Assembly (NCBI RefSeq): GCF_013377755.1
Contig: NZ_JABXWR010000001.1
Span: 1,561,104-1,625,103, forward strand
Length of the DNA: 64,000 bases
Source: Methanofollis tationis
Lineage (GTDB): Archaea; Halobacteriota; Methanomicrobia; Methanomicrobiales; Methanofollaceae
Reading direction: 5' to 3'
This document shows positions 7,953 to 16,960 of the stretch, piece after piece. The position numbers were made by a program, and so were the translations under genes. Within the stretch, counting starts at the first letter, position 1, and the number at the start of each line of letters is the position of its first letter. Under the pieces are notes generated by a model, which saw only the letters and a program-made list of their open reading frames with translations, did not search any database and was not told where the DNA came from.

Positions 7953-9046
7953 ATGAAATCGCCCGCCTTCCGGACGCCGAGAAGGAGCGGCTCACCCAGA
8001 CCGGGCTGGAGATCGGGCTCGAGAACCGCTGCGGAAGTTTCTTCCAGATGGACCAGAAGATCCTCCAGACCACCTGCTCGGCCGAGGGCGTGGAGGTGCT
8101 CTCCCTCGCAGACGCCCTGCAGAAGTATGACTGGATGGCCGAACGCTACTGGAACGCCGTCAAGAAGGACAAGGACAAGTACACTGAGTTCGTCGCAAAA
8201 CAGGAGCGCCCGGCAGGCGTCGTGGTCATCGCCCACAAGGGCGCCCGCACCGTCTATCCGGTGCAGGCCGGCCTTTACCTTGCAGGCGGGCCGGTGCAGA
8301 CAGTGCACAACATCATGATCGCCGAGGAGGGCGCCGAACTTCACGTGATCTCCGGGTGCGCCAGCGCCGCCGGGGCGAAAAGCGGCTCGCATCTCGGCGT
8401 GACCGAGTTTTACGTCGGCAAAAACGCCAGGATCACCTCGACGATGATCCACAACTGGAACCCGCACATCTCAGTCTACCCGCGAAGCGCCGCCATCGTA
8501 GAGGAGAACGGCGTCTTCATCTCCAACTATGTCTGCATGCAGCCGGTCTCCCGGATCCAGATGTACCCGCAGGCGACGCTCGGCAAAAACGCCGTCGGAC
8601 GCTTCTCGTCCATCGTGGTCGCACAGCCAGACTCTCACTTCGACCTGGGCTCCAGGGCGATTCTGCGGGGGAAGGGGAGCAGCGCCGAACTGATCACCCG
8701 CGCCATCACGAAGGGCGGGACGATCATCTCACGGGGCCATATCCTGGGTGAGACCGAGGAGACGAAGGGGCATATCGAGTGCAAGGGGATGATCCTCAAG
8801 GACGGGACAATCCATGCGATCCCGGAGATCGAGGGCAGAGTGACCGGGACCGAACTCTCGCACGAGGCAGCGGTCGGCAAGATCGCCCGCGACGAGATTG
8901 AGTACCTGATGGCCCGCGGCCTCGACGAGGAGACGGCGACGGCGACGATCATCCGCGGCTTTTTAGACGTGAAGATCGAGGGGCTGCCGCCGATGCTGCA
9001 GCAGCAGATCGACGCGGCGATCGACGCCGCAGACGCTGGTTTCTAA
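7937..9046 (+). CDS. sufB: SufB/SufD-type Fe-S scaffold
   Basis: A 369-residue scaffold with the parallel beta-helix core of SufB/SufD, for example SGCASAAGAKSGSHLGVTEF and the SRGHILGETEETKGHIEC segment containing conserved His, Glu and Cys. It partners with SufC encoded just upstream. ATG at 7937 is preferred because GGGAG lies 8 nt before it. ATG at 7949, which overlaps the sufC stop, is the alternative. It is shorter than bacterial SufB, as usual for the archaeal SufBC pair. Confidence 0.93.
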   Translation: MPADMNEIARLPDAEKERLTQTGLEIGLENRCGSFFQMDQKILQTTCSAEGVEVLSLADALQKYDWMAERYWNAVKKDKDKYTEFVAKQERPAGVVVIAHKGARTVYPVQAGLYLAGGPVQTVHNIMIAEEGAELHVISGCASAAGAKSGSHLGVTEFYVGKNARITSTMIHNWNPHISVYPRSAAIVEENGVFISNYVCMQPVSRIQMYPQATLGKNAVGRFSSIVVAQPDSHFDLGSRAILRGKGSSAELITRAITKGGTIISRGHILGETEETKGHIECKGMILKDGTIHAIPEIEGRVTGTELSHEAAVGKIARDEIEYLMARGLDEETATATIIRGFLDVKIEGLPPMLQQQIDAAIDAADAGF

Positions 9047-9051
9047 AACAG

Positions 9052-9699
9052 ATGGAGCAGGACTTCGCGCAGGCACGCCGTCTGATGGTCGAGCATCAGA
9101 TCAGGGCAAGGGGCGTCTCGAACGAGAGGGTTCTTGCCGCCATGCGGGAGGTTCCACGCCACCTTTTTGTCCCCGAAGACCTCAGATCTGCCGCCTACGG
9201 GGACCACCCCCTCCCGATCGGGGAGGAGCAGACGATATCGCAGCCCTATATCGTGGCGGTGATGACCGAACTCCTCTCCCCGGAACCGGGCGACCGGATC
9301 CTTGAAATCGGGACCGGGAGCGGGTATCAGGCGGCCGTGCTCGGGCGGATCGTCCGCGAGGTCTGGAGCGTGGAGCGGATCGCCTCGGTGGCGGCGCAGG
9401 CGGAACGGAACCTGGAGGCGGTCGGGACGGCAAACATCCATGTGGTCGTCGGCGACGGGACGCTCGGCCTCCCCGAGCACGCCCCGTACGACGGGATCAT
9501 CGTCACCGCCGCCGCACCCTCAGTCCCGGAACCGCTCTTCGACCAGGTCGCCGACGGCGGCAGGCTCGTCGCCCCGGTCGGCTCCCGCCACCTGCAGGAC
9601 CTCGTCTGCTACACCCGCAGGGGCGGGGACTTCGTGGTGCGTTCGTGGGGAGGGGTGGCCTTTGTCCCCCTCATCGGCACCTATGGATGGGAGGGGTAA
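9052..9699 (+). CDS. pcm: Protein-L-isoaspartate O-methyltransferase
   Basis: A 215-residue repair methyltransferase. It shows the family signature from RHLFVPEDLRSAAYGDHPLP through QTISQPYIVAVM and the SAM-binding motif ILEIGTGSGYQAA. The enzyme methylates isoaspartyl residues of damaged proteins so that they can revert to aspartate. The length is normal. It follows sufB by 5 nt and precedes the cyclase-like gene by 3 nt, so the genes are probably co-transcribed. Confidence 0.95.
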   Translation: MEQDFAQARRLMVEHQIRARGVSNERVLAAMREVPRHLFVPEDLRSAAYGDHPLPIGEEQTISQPYIVAVMTELLSPEPGDRILEIGTGSGYQAAVLGRIVREVWSVERIASVAAQAERNLEAVGTANIHVVVGDGTLGLPEHAPYDGIIVTAAAPSVPEPLFDQVADGGRLVAPVGSRHLQDLVCYTRRGGDFVVRSWGGVAFVPLIGTYGWEG

Positions 9700-9702
9700 G
9701 AA

Positions 9703-10311
9703 ATGTATTACGACGTCACGCGAGAACTCTCCGAAGAGATCCTCATATTCCCCGGAGGAGACCCGAAACCGGCGATCAGCACCGAGGATCACGGCGCCTA
9801 CCTCATAAGCCTCCTCTCCCTCTCGACCCACACCGGCACCCACATCGACGCTCCTTCGCATTACCTGAAGGACGGGCGGACCATCGACAAAATCGATCCC
9901 GGACGGCTTATCGGCCGGTGCCGTCTCCTCGACCTGGGAACGGCGACGGCGATCCAGGCGTCCGACCTCCAGGGAAGAATTGAAGGTGCCGAACGGCTCC
10001 TCCTCAAGACCTGGTTTTCCGGTAGAACAGCATTCGATCCGGCGTATCCGCACCTGACCCCGGATGCCACCGCCCTTCTCGTACAGGAAGGGGTCAGGTG
10101 CATCGGCATCGATTCCCCGTCGATCGAGGCCTATGACGGCGACGGCACCGTGCACCGCACCCTTCTCGACAGGGGAATCGCGGTGATCGAACTCCTCGAC
10201 CTATCGGCCGTGCCTGAAGGAGAGTATTATATGGCGGCGCTCCCACTCCGCCTGAAAGGGCTGGACGGGTCGCCGGCACGGGTGATCCTCTCAGACCGCC
10301 CATTCGTATGA
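9703..10311 (+). CDS. Cyclase-family metal hydrolase (kynurenine formamidase-like)
   Basis: A 202-residue member of the cyclase family (PF04199). The diagnostic metal site HTGTHIDAPSHY is at residues 46-57, and the N-terminus DVTRELSEEILIFPGGD is typical. Later residues GIDSPSIEAYDGD complete the family pattern. Known members hydrolyse N-formylkynurenine or cyclic amides; the archaeal substrate is unknown. It sits in a run of tightly spaced genes starting with sufC. Confidence 0.88.
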   Translation: MYYDVTRELSEEILIFPGGDPKPAISTEDHGAYLISLLSLSTHTGTHIDAPSHYLKDGRTIDKIDPGRLIGRCRLLDLGTATAIQASDLQGRIEGAERLLLKTWFSGRTAFDPAYPHLTPDATALLVQEGVRCIGIDSPSIEAYDGDGTVHRTLLDRGIAVIELLDLSAVPEGEYYMAALPLRLKGLDGSPARVILSDRPFV

Positions 10312-10318
10312 GGTGAAG

Positions 10319-10918
10319 ATGAATCTTATCGCATCAGCAGTGGCACATCTCGAAGAAACAGTGAAGAATTCAGGCTGCGACGAGGGGAGCGTCTCCCTGA
10401 CGAAAAACCCGAAACTTGCCGTCTGCCAGTACCCCCGCGGCGTCTGCGTGGAGGCCTGCTTCGGCGACCGGCGCGGCCATGTGGTCACTCCGGACCCGAT
10501 ACAGGCCTGCACGAAGGTATCGTTCATGTTCGGTGCGCCCCTCAACAGCCCGGTGGAGCGGACGGCCGCCTGCGCTATCGTCAACGCAGTCACCGCCTTC
10601 TTCTGCATCAACCGGAGGGTGAACCCCTGCGAGGAATCCCGGCACGCCGCCTGCCTGAGCGGGCTGGCACAGGCGCTTGCAGGGGCGCGAGTCTACGCGG
10701 CAGGCGATATGCGGGGGCCCCTGACCGGGATCACCATCACCGACGACCCCGCCGACGCCGACGTCCTCCTGGTCGTCGGGCCAGGACTCATCTCGAACGA
10801 GGGCCTTGCCGTCGTCGAGGGAGCCCTCGGCAAAAAACGGGTGATCTGTCTGGGCCCATCCACCGCCGGTGTCGCCACCCTCCTCGGGATCGAGCACTGG
10901 TGCCCGTACGGGCACTGA
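10319..10918 (+). CDS. DUF364/DUF4213-like protein
   Basis: About 199 residues. The middle segment SPVERTAACAIVNAVTAFF resembles the entry of DUF4213. The C-terminal Rossmann-like half (ADADVLLVVGPGLISNE, then VICLGPSTAGVATLLGIEHW) resembles DUF364, which usually follows DUF4213 in one protein. Families with this layout are linked to metal or metallocofactor handling, but no activity is established. Seven cysteines in the first half are notable. ATG at 10319 follows GAGGTG by 3 nt; GTG at 10313 is an alternative. Confidence 0.55.
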   Translation: MNLIASAVAHLEETVKNSGCDEGSVSLTKNPKLAVCQYPRGVCVEACFGDRRGHVVTPDPIQACTKVSFMFGAPLNSPVERTAACAIVNAVTAFFCINRRVNPCEESRHAACLSGLAQALAGARVYAAGDMRGPLTGITITDDPADADVLLVVGPGLISNEGLAVVEGALGKKRVICLGPSTAGVATLLGIEHWCPYGH

Positions 10919-10974
10919 CCCCTCTGCGCGCAAGATTCCCAAAACTGATATCCTGTGAAGGCACATTACCGCGC

Positions 10975-12219
10975 ATGCTTTTCGGCTCTTCAGGGATCAG
11001 AAGAGAATATTCCGGCGGATTTGCAGACCTCGCCGTGCAGGTGGGGGCAGCAGCCGCGAAAGCCGGCGGTTCGGCGGTCGTCGGCATGGACGCCCGGACG
11101 ACCGGGCCGCTGCTTGCCGACGCCGTCACCGCGGGCATCCTCTCGGCTGGTTCGGACGTATATACCTGCGGGATCGCACCCACGCCGACCGTCGCCTGCG
11201 CCGCGCGGGCCCATACCTTCGGCGTGATGATCACCGCCTCCCACAACCCGGAGGAGTACAACGGGATCAAAATCCTCAACCCGGACGGTTCGTCCTTCAC
11301 CTCCGCCCAGCAGCAGCGGATGGAGGAGGAGATCGGGAAAGAACACGGGGCGGGCTGGCGGGAGCAGGGGCATATCCACGCCATCGACGCCGTCTCGATC
11401 CATAAGAATGCGATCCTGAACGCCCTCGACCTCCCGGAAGGGCTCTCCGTCGTTGTCGACTGCGGAAACGGCGCCGGGAGCGCGATCACGCCGGCGCTTC
11501 TTGCCGATGCGGGCGTTCAGGCCCTCTGCCTCAATGCAAACCCCTCGGGCCGGTTCGTCCGCCCTTCTGAACCCCTCGAGAAGAACCTCCCGTACATGCC
11601 CGCGATGGTGCAAAAACGCAAGGCCGCATGTGGGATCGTCCACGACGGCGACGCCGACCGGATGATGGCCTTCGACGGCAAGGGCCGGTACATCGGTGGC
11701 GATCACCTCCTCATGCTCTTTGCCGAGTACCTCGGAGCCAAACGCGTCGTCACCACCTCGGACGCCTCGATGGCGATCGAGGAGGTGGCCGAGGTGCACC
11801 GGACGCCGGTGGGCGACACCTTCGTCTCAGAAGAACTCCTGAAATGGGGCGACTTTGGCGGCGAGCCGTCGGGCGCATGGATCTTTCCGAAAAACTCCCT
11901 CTGCCCTGACGGCATCTACGCCGCCGCCCTCCTCTGCGAGATCGCCGGCGAGTGGGATATCGCCGAACGGGTGGCGGCGATGCCTGCCTATCCGATCCTC
12001 AGGGACTCGGTCAGGATCGAGAACGCCCGCAAGGTGATGGCCGCCATGGGCGCCGCCGTAGCAACAGACGGCATCAGGATCGAGGACGAGGAGGGCTGGT
12101 GCCTGATCAGGGCGAGCGGGACCGAGCCGAAGATCAGGTTCACCGCCGAAGGCAGGGATGCCGCCGCTGCAAAACGGATGATGGACGCGGGCAAAGAGCG
12201 CCTCAGGAGGGCCGCATGA
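10975..12219 (+). CDS. glmM: Phosphoglucosamine mutase-type enzyme
   Basis: A 414-residue alpha-D-phosphohexomutase. The N-terminus LFGSSGIRREYSG, phosphoserine loop MITASHNPEEYNGIK, metal site HDGDADRMMAFD, sugar loop GGEPSGAWIFP and C-terminal phosphate loop RASGTEPKIRF are all present. The role proposed from context is glucosamine-6-phosphate to glucosamine-1-phosphate, because GlmU-type and GlmS genes follow; phosphomannomutase activity cannot be excluded. ATG at 10975 starts directly at the fold. The stop overlaps the next ATG. Confidence 0.9.
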   Translation: MLFGSSGIRREYSGGFADLAVQVGAAAAKAGGSAVVGMDARTTGPLLADAVTAGILSAGSDVYTCGIAPTPTVACAARAHTFGVMITASHNPEEYNGIKILNPDGSSFTSAQQQRMEEEIGKEHGAGWREQGHIHAIDAVSIHKNAILNALDLPEGLSVVVDCGNGAGSAITPALLADAGVQALCLNANPSGRFVRPSEPLEKNLPYMPAMVQKRKAACGIVHDGDADRMMAFDGKGRYIGGDHLLMLFAEYLGAKRVVTTSDASMAIEEVAEVHRTPVGDTFVSEELLKWGDFGGEPSGAWIFPKNSLCPDGIYAAALLCEIAGEWDIAERVAAMPAYPILRDSVRIENARKVMAAMGAAVATDGIRIEDEEGWCLIRASGTEPKIRFTAEGRDAAAAKRMMDAGKERLRRAA

Positions 12220-13418
12220 TGGAGTGCGTCATCCTTGCGGCGGGCGAGGGAACGCGGATGCGCCCCCTCACCGCCGAGCGCCCGAAGGTGATGCTCCCCC
12301 TTGCCAACCGCCCGATGCTCGAGCACCTGGTCAGGGCAGTCACCGAGGCCGGGATCACCTCGATCACCCTGGTCGTCGGCTACGGCGAGCGTGAGGTGAG
12401 GGAGTGGTTCGGCGACGGCAGCCGCCTCGGCGTCACGATCCGCTACGTCGTCCAGCGCCGCCAGCTCGGGACGGCCGACGCCCTGCGAGCGACAAAAGGA
12501 CTGGTCACCGACCGGTTCCTGATGCTCAACGGAGACATGATCGTCGATGCGGCCGATCTCGCCGACCTCTGCACGAGAGAAGCCCCGTGCATGGGCGTCT
12601 ACGAGAGCGACCACCCGCAGGACTACGGCGTCGTGACGATCGACGGAGACCAGATTACCGGGCTCGAGGAGAAATCACGCCAGCCAAAAAGCCGGATGAT
12701 CAACGCCGGCGTCTACCTCTTCGACCCCGAGATCTACAAACGGCTGGAGGGCGTGCCTCTCTCAGGCCGGGGAGAATACGAGCTCACCGATGCCCTGGCC
12801 GACTATATCGCCGAAGGAAACCTCTCCGCCTACCGCCTCTCCACCTGGATGGACGTCGGGGCCCCCTGGGACCTCCTGGGCGCCAGCGCCGCCCTGCTCG
12901 CACGGATGAAGCCCGCCTGCGAGGGGACGGTCGAGGACGGGGTCGTCGTCCACGGCAAACTGGTCCTGGGCAAAAACTCGGTGGTCAAGTCTGGAACCTA
13001 CATCGAGGGCGACTGCATCGTCGGCGAGGGGTGCACGATCGGCCCCCACGCCTATATCAGGGGTTCGACGGCAATCGGCGACGGTTGCCATATCGGCCAC
13101 GCCGTCGAGGTGAAAAACTCGATCGTCTTCGCCGGGACAAAGATCCCGCACTTCAACTATATCGGTGACTCGATCATCGGGAGCCAGTGCAACTTCGGTG
13201 CCGGCACCAAAGTCGCAAACCTCAGGCACGACCACGGAACCGTCTCGATCAACGGCAGGTCCACCGGCCGGAGGAAGTTCGGGGCGATCATCGGCGACCA
13301 CGTCCTCTTCGGGATCAACTGCTCGGTGAACGTCGGCAGCGTCATCGGGAGTTACTCCCTCATCGGGCCGCACAGCCTGGTCGAGGGCACCCTCAAAGAC
13401 CGGACCGTGATCAGGTAG
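12216..13418 (+). CDS. Bifunctional GlmU-type nucleotidyltransferase/acetyltransferase (copy 1)
   Basis: A 400-residue two-domain enzyme. The N-terminal nucleotidyltransferase has CVILAAGEGTRMRPLTAERP, K in ERPKVMLP and LNGDMIVDA. The C-terminal left-handed beta-helix of hexapeptide repeats has IVGEGCTIGPHAYI and FGAIIGDHVLFG. Archaeal enzymes of this build acetylate glucosamine-1-phosphate and/or couple sugar-1-phosphates to UTP or dTTP. The start overlaps the glmM stop by ATGA, which supports a UDP-GlcNAc role. Confidence 0.9.
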   Translation: MMECVILAAGEGTRMRPLTAERPKVMLPLANRPMLEHLVRAVTEAGITSITLVVGYGEREVREWFGDGSRLGVTIRYVVQRRQLGTADALRATKGLVTDRFLMLNGDMIVDAADLADLCTREAPCMGVYESDHPQDYGVVTIDGDQITGLEEKSRQPKSRMINAGVYLFDPEIYKRLEGVPLSGRGEYELTDALADYIAEGNLSAYRLSTWMDVGAPWDLLGASAALLARMKPACEGTVEDGVVVHGKLVLGKNSVVKSGTYIEGDCIVGEGCTIGPHAYIRGSTAIGDGCHIGHAVEVKNSIVFAGTKIPHFNYIGDSIIGSQCNFGAGTKVANLRHDHGTVSINGRSTGRRKFGAIIGDHVLFGINCSVNVGSVIGSYSLIGPHSLVEGTLKDRTVIR

Positions 13419-13422
13419 GTGA

Positions 13423-14586
13423 ATGAAAACCATGCAGGCAGTTATTCTTGCAGCAGGGGAGGGCAGGCGTCTGCGCCCCCTCACCCATGCCATGCCCAAG
13501 GCGATGGTGCCGGTGGCGAACCGGCCGATCCTGGAGTACATCGTTCGGGCGCTCGAAAAGAACGGGATCAGGGAGATCATCGTCGTCGTCGGCTACAAAA
13601 AAGAGCAGGTGATCAGGCACCTCAACGGCCTGGAGATCCCGGTGAAGGTCGTCGTGCAGGAGCGGCAGCTCGGCACCGCCCACGCCCTCAAATGCGCGGC
13701 ACACCTGATCACCGGCGACTTCCTCCTCCTCCCAGGCGACAACTACATCGACACGGCCTCGATCGCCCGGATCATGAAGGAGAGAAATGCCGTCCTGACC
13801 TGGGACCACCCCCACCCCTCGAACTTCGGGGTGCTGATGATCAGGGACGGCTCGGTCCAGCAGGTGATCGAGAAGCCCAGCGAGGCGCCCGGCTTCACCG
13901 TATCTACCGGAATCTTCTCGCTCGGTCCGGCGTTTCTGGACTTCCTCGGCGACGAAACCGAGATCCCCAACGCGATCAATGCGATGATCGTCGCCGGCAC
14001 GAACTTAAAGGCAGTCCCGGCCGAGGACTGGCAGGACGCCATCTACCCCTGGGACCTCCTGAGGCTGAACGCAGCGCTCCTGCAGGGCGTGCGGCAGGAG
14101 CGGGCCGGACGGATCAGCTCTTCGGTCGTGATCAAAGGGCAGGTCTCCATCGGCCGGGGGACGACAATCGGCCCGAACAGCACTATTCTCGGCCCGGTCA
14201 TCATCGGCGAGGACTGCGAGATCGGCCCGAACTGCGTCGTCCTGCCCGAGACGAGCATCGGCGATCGGGTCAGGATCGAGCCTTTCACCCTGATCGGCCA
14301 CTCCCTGATCCTCGCCGACGCCTGCATCGGCTCCCATGCCCGGATCACCGACGCCGTCGTCGGCACCGGGACGCAGGTAGGCGACCATGCGACGACCTCA
14401 CCGCAGAGGACGATCTTCTCAATCGAAGGAGAGTTGATCCGGGCGAAGTTCGGGGCGATCATCGGGGACAACGTGCGGTCCGCCCCGTTCTGCGTCTTCA
14501 AAAACTGCATCGTCGGGAACAATGTTCATATCGAAGACGGAAAAACGGTCTACGGCGAGGTGTCCGACGGGACAAGGATTATATAA
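13423..14586 (+). CDS. Bifunctional GlmU-type nucleotidyltransferase/acetyltransferase (copy 2)
   Basis: A 387-residue paralogue of the preceding gene: AVILAAGEGRRLRPLTHAMP at the N-terminus, LLPGDNYIDTASI in the catalytic core, then hexapeptide repeats (IGRGTTIGPNSTILGPVIIG) and FGAIIGDNVRSAPFCVFKNC near the end. The two copies may split the uridylyl- and acetyl-transfer steps, or one may serve another sugar-1-phosphate such as glucose-1-phosphate. It lies 4 nt after copy 1. Confidence 0.88.
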   Translation: MKTMQAVILAAGEGRRLRPLTHAMPKAMVPVANRPILEYIVRALEKNGIREIIVVVGYKKEQVIRHLNGLEIPVKVVVQERQLGTAHALKCAAHLITGDFLLLPGDNYIDTASIARIMKERNAVLTWDHPHPSNFGVLMIRDGSVQQVIEKPSEAPGFTVSTGIFSLGPAFLDFLGDETEIPNAINAMIVAGTNLKAVPAEDWQDAIYPWDLLRLNAALLQGVRQERAGRISSSVVIKGQVSIGRGTTIGPNSTILGPVIIGEDCEIGPNCVVLPETSIGDRVRIEPFTLIGHSLILADACIGSHARITDAVVGTGTQVGDHATTSPQRTIFSIEGELIRAKFGAIIGDNVRSAPFCVFKNCIVGNNVHIEDGKTVYGEVSDGTRII

Positions 14587-14629
14587 TGGATGAGGATCAA
14601 GAGGGTTCGTTTACGTTGGGGGATACACT

Positions 14630-16369
14630 GTGTGCGGAATAGTGGGATATATCGGCTGGAAAGAGGCCGCACCCCTCGTCATCGAGGGATTGAAACGTCT
14701 TGAATACCGGGGCTATGATTCGTTCGGCGTCGCAACCGAGAACGGAGATATCAATATCATTAAAAAGAGCGGAAAAATCTCAGAGAGCGGGGCCGACCTC
14801 AGCGCTCTCGTCGGCACCATCGGGATCGGCCACACCCGCTGGGCGACTCACGGCGTGCCCAACGACTGCAACGCCCATCCCCACACCGACTGCACGGGTA
14901 TGATCGCCGTCGTCCATAACGGGATCATCGAGAACTACGCGGTGCTCAAGAGGAAACTCATCGAGAAAGGGCACCGCTTCAAAAGCGAGACCGATACCGA
15001 GGTGATCGCCCATCTGGTCGAGGAATATTTCAGCGGCGACCTGCTCGCCGCCGTCACCGCGGCGGTCCGCCACCTGGAGGGCTCGTATGCGATCCTGGTC
15101 ATCGCAAAGAACGACCAGAGGATCGTCGCCGCCCGGAAGAGCAGCCCGCTCGTTCTCGGGATCGGTGACGGCGAGGTGCTCTGCGCTTCAGACGTCACGC
15201 CCCTCCTGGAGCACACCCAGCGGGCGGTGTACCTGGAAGACGGGGATGTGGCCGCCCTCACGGCGTCCAGGATCGACGTCTACCACGACGGCGTCCGGGT
15301 AGAGCGCTCGATCACCCACATCGATTGGAGCGTGGACGACGCAAAGAAGGGCGGGTTCGAGCACTATATGCTCAAGGAGATCTACGAGCAGCCCGAGGTC
15401 TTCTACAACACGATGAAGGCGCTGGAGACAGACGGTCGCCTCCCCATGCTCAGGATCCCGGCCGAGATCACGGTGGTGGCCTGCGGGACGTCCTATCATG
15501 CTGCCCTCGTCTTCCGCTACCTCGCACAGGAGTACACCTCAAAGCGGGTCTCGGTGGAGTTCGCCTCCGAGTTCAAGTACTACACCCCGCCCCTCCGCGA
15601 CATGGTGATCGCCGTCACCCAATCGGGAGAGACGGCCGACACCCTCACCGCCATCGAGAAGGCGAAGGCCCGCAATTGCTCGACCCTGGCGGTGACGAAC
15701 GTGCTCGGGAGCACGGTCAGCCGGAGTGCCGACTGGACCGTATTCATGTGCGCCGGTCCCGAGATCAGTGTTGCTGCCACGAAATCCTTTACCGGCCAGC
15801 TTGCTGTCTTCATGGGCATGGTAAACGTGATGGCGGACGGAAAGTTCACCGACGTCCTGGGCCATGCCCACCGCTCGATCGAGCGGGTGCTCCCCCAGGA
15901 AATGGGGGCGGCGGTCTCCCTGCTTCTCGGTGCCACCGAGATGTTCTACGTGGGCCGCGGGGTCTTCTACCCGGTGGCGCTCGAGGGCGCCCTGAAGATG
16001 AAGGAGATCTCCTATATCCACGCCGAAGGTTATGCGGCCGGGGAACTCAAGCACGGACCCTTCGCCCTCCTCTCCCCGGAAACGCCGGTCGTAGCCATCT
16101 GCACGCCGGGCCGCACCTACGGGGTGATGCTCTCCAATGTCAAGGAGATGAAGGCGCGGGGCGCCCCGGTCATCGGGATCGGGGTGGAAGGGGACACCGA
16201 GGTCGAGAGCATCGTGGATGTCTTTATCCCGGTCCCTGAGGACCACCAGATGGTCCAGGCGCTCACGGTCTCGGTGATTCTGCAGCTCCTGGCCTACCAG
16301 ACAGCAAAGGCGTTGGAGAGGGATATCGACAAACCAAGAAATCTGGCAAAGAGTGTGACCGTCGAATGA
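14630..16369 (+). CDS. glmS: Glutamine-fructose-6-phosphate aminotransferase
   Basis: A 579-residue isomerizing aminotransferase. The glutaminase domain starts with Cys2 after the initiator (CGIVGYIGWKEA) and has RWATHG and HNGIIENY. Two SIS domains follow (CGTSYHAAL, TQSGETADTL, ATKSFTGQ, EGALKMKEISYIHAEGYAAGELKHGP). It makes glucosamine-6-phosphate from fructose-6-phosphate and glutamine. The start is a GTG at 14630, fixed because Cys must be residue 2; GGGGGAT lies upstream. It supplies the mutase and GlmU-type genes before it. The stop overlaps the next start. Confidence 0.96.
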   Translation: MCGIVGYIGWKEAAPLVIEGLKRLEYRGYDSFGVATENGDINIIKKSGKISESGADLSALVGTIGIGHTRWATHGVPNDCNAHPHTDCTGMIAVVHNGIIENYAVLKRKLIEKGHRFKSETDTEVIAHLVEEYFSGDLLAAVTAAVRHLEGSYAILVIAKNDQRIVAARKSSPLVLGIGDGEVLCASDVTPLLEHTQRAVYLEDGDVAALTASRIDVYHDGVRVERSITHIDWSVDDAKKGGFEHYMLKEIYEQPEVFYNTMKALETDGRLPMLRIPAEITVVACGTSYHAALVFRYLAQEYTSKRVSVEFASEFKYYTPPLRDMVIAVTQSGETADTLTAIEKAKARNCSTLAVTNVLGSTVSRSADWTVFMCAGPEISVAATKSFTGQLAVFMGMVNVMADGKFTDVLGHAHRSIERVLPQEMGAAVSLLLGATEMFYVGRGVFYPVALEGALKMKEISYIHAEGYAAGELKHGPFALLSPETPVVAICTPGRTYGVMLSNVKEMKARGAPVIGIGVEGDTEVESIVDVFIPVPEDHQMVQALTVSVILQLLAYQTAKALERDIDKPRNLAKSVTVE

Positions 16370-16959
16370 CAGAATATGGCAGAAACACCATCGGTGAGGG
16401 CGCACGAATATTCGAGCCGGTGACCCTCGGTTTTCCATCGAGGGAGCGGATCGGGCAGAAGGAGTTTGCAGGCACCGTCATCGGCAAAAACGCCGTCCTC
16501 AGGACAGGGACGATCATCTACTGCGACGTCGAGATAGGAGATGATTTTTCGAGCGGGCATAACGTGATGATCCGCGAGCGGACAAAGATCGGCGATCATG
16601 TGGCCATCGGCACCTCGGCGGTGATCGAGGGTGACTGCGTCATCGGGAGCAACGTCTCGCTCCAGAGCATGGTCTATATCCCGACGAACACCTTTCTTGG
16701 CGACCATGTCTTCATCGGCCCCAACGCCGTCTTGACAAACGACCGCTACCCGCCGCACGGAAAGCCGCCCCTGCAGGGTCCGGTCGTCAGGGACGGCGTC
16801 TCGATCGGCGCCGGGGCCGTGATCCTGCCCGGCATCACCATCGGCGAGGGGGCGCTCGTGGCCGCGGGCGCCGTCGTCACCCATGACGTCCCGGCTCGGA
16901 CGATGGCGATCGGGTCGCCGGCACGCTTTGTCGACCTCCCTGAGCGGATGCGTGAATAG
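16366..16959 (+). CDS. Hexapeptide-repeat N-acetyltransferase (WbpD-like)
   Basis: A 197-residue left-handed beta-helix acyltransferase with repeated hexapeptides and the internal segment LTNDRYPPHGKPPLQGP. That segment is characteristic of enzymes acetylating 3-amino-3-deoxy sugars such as UDP-2-acetamido-3-amino-2,3-dideoxy-glucuronate. The terminal AIGSPARFVDLP is also typical. It lies between glmS and a WbpE-like aminotransferase, so it most likely performs the last step to a 2,3-diacetamido uronic acid nucleotide sugar. Confidence 0.87.
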   Translation: MTEYGRNTIGEGARIFEPVTLGFPSRERIGQKEFAGTVIGKNAVLRTGTIIYCDVEIGDDFSSGHNVMIRERTKIGDHVAIGTSAVIEGDCVIGSNVSLQSMVYIPTNTFLGDHVFIGPNAVLTNDRYPPHGKPPLQGPVVRDGVSIGAGAVILPGITIGEGALVAAGAVVTHDVPARTMAIGSPARFVDLPERMRE

Positions 16960-16960
16960 G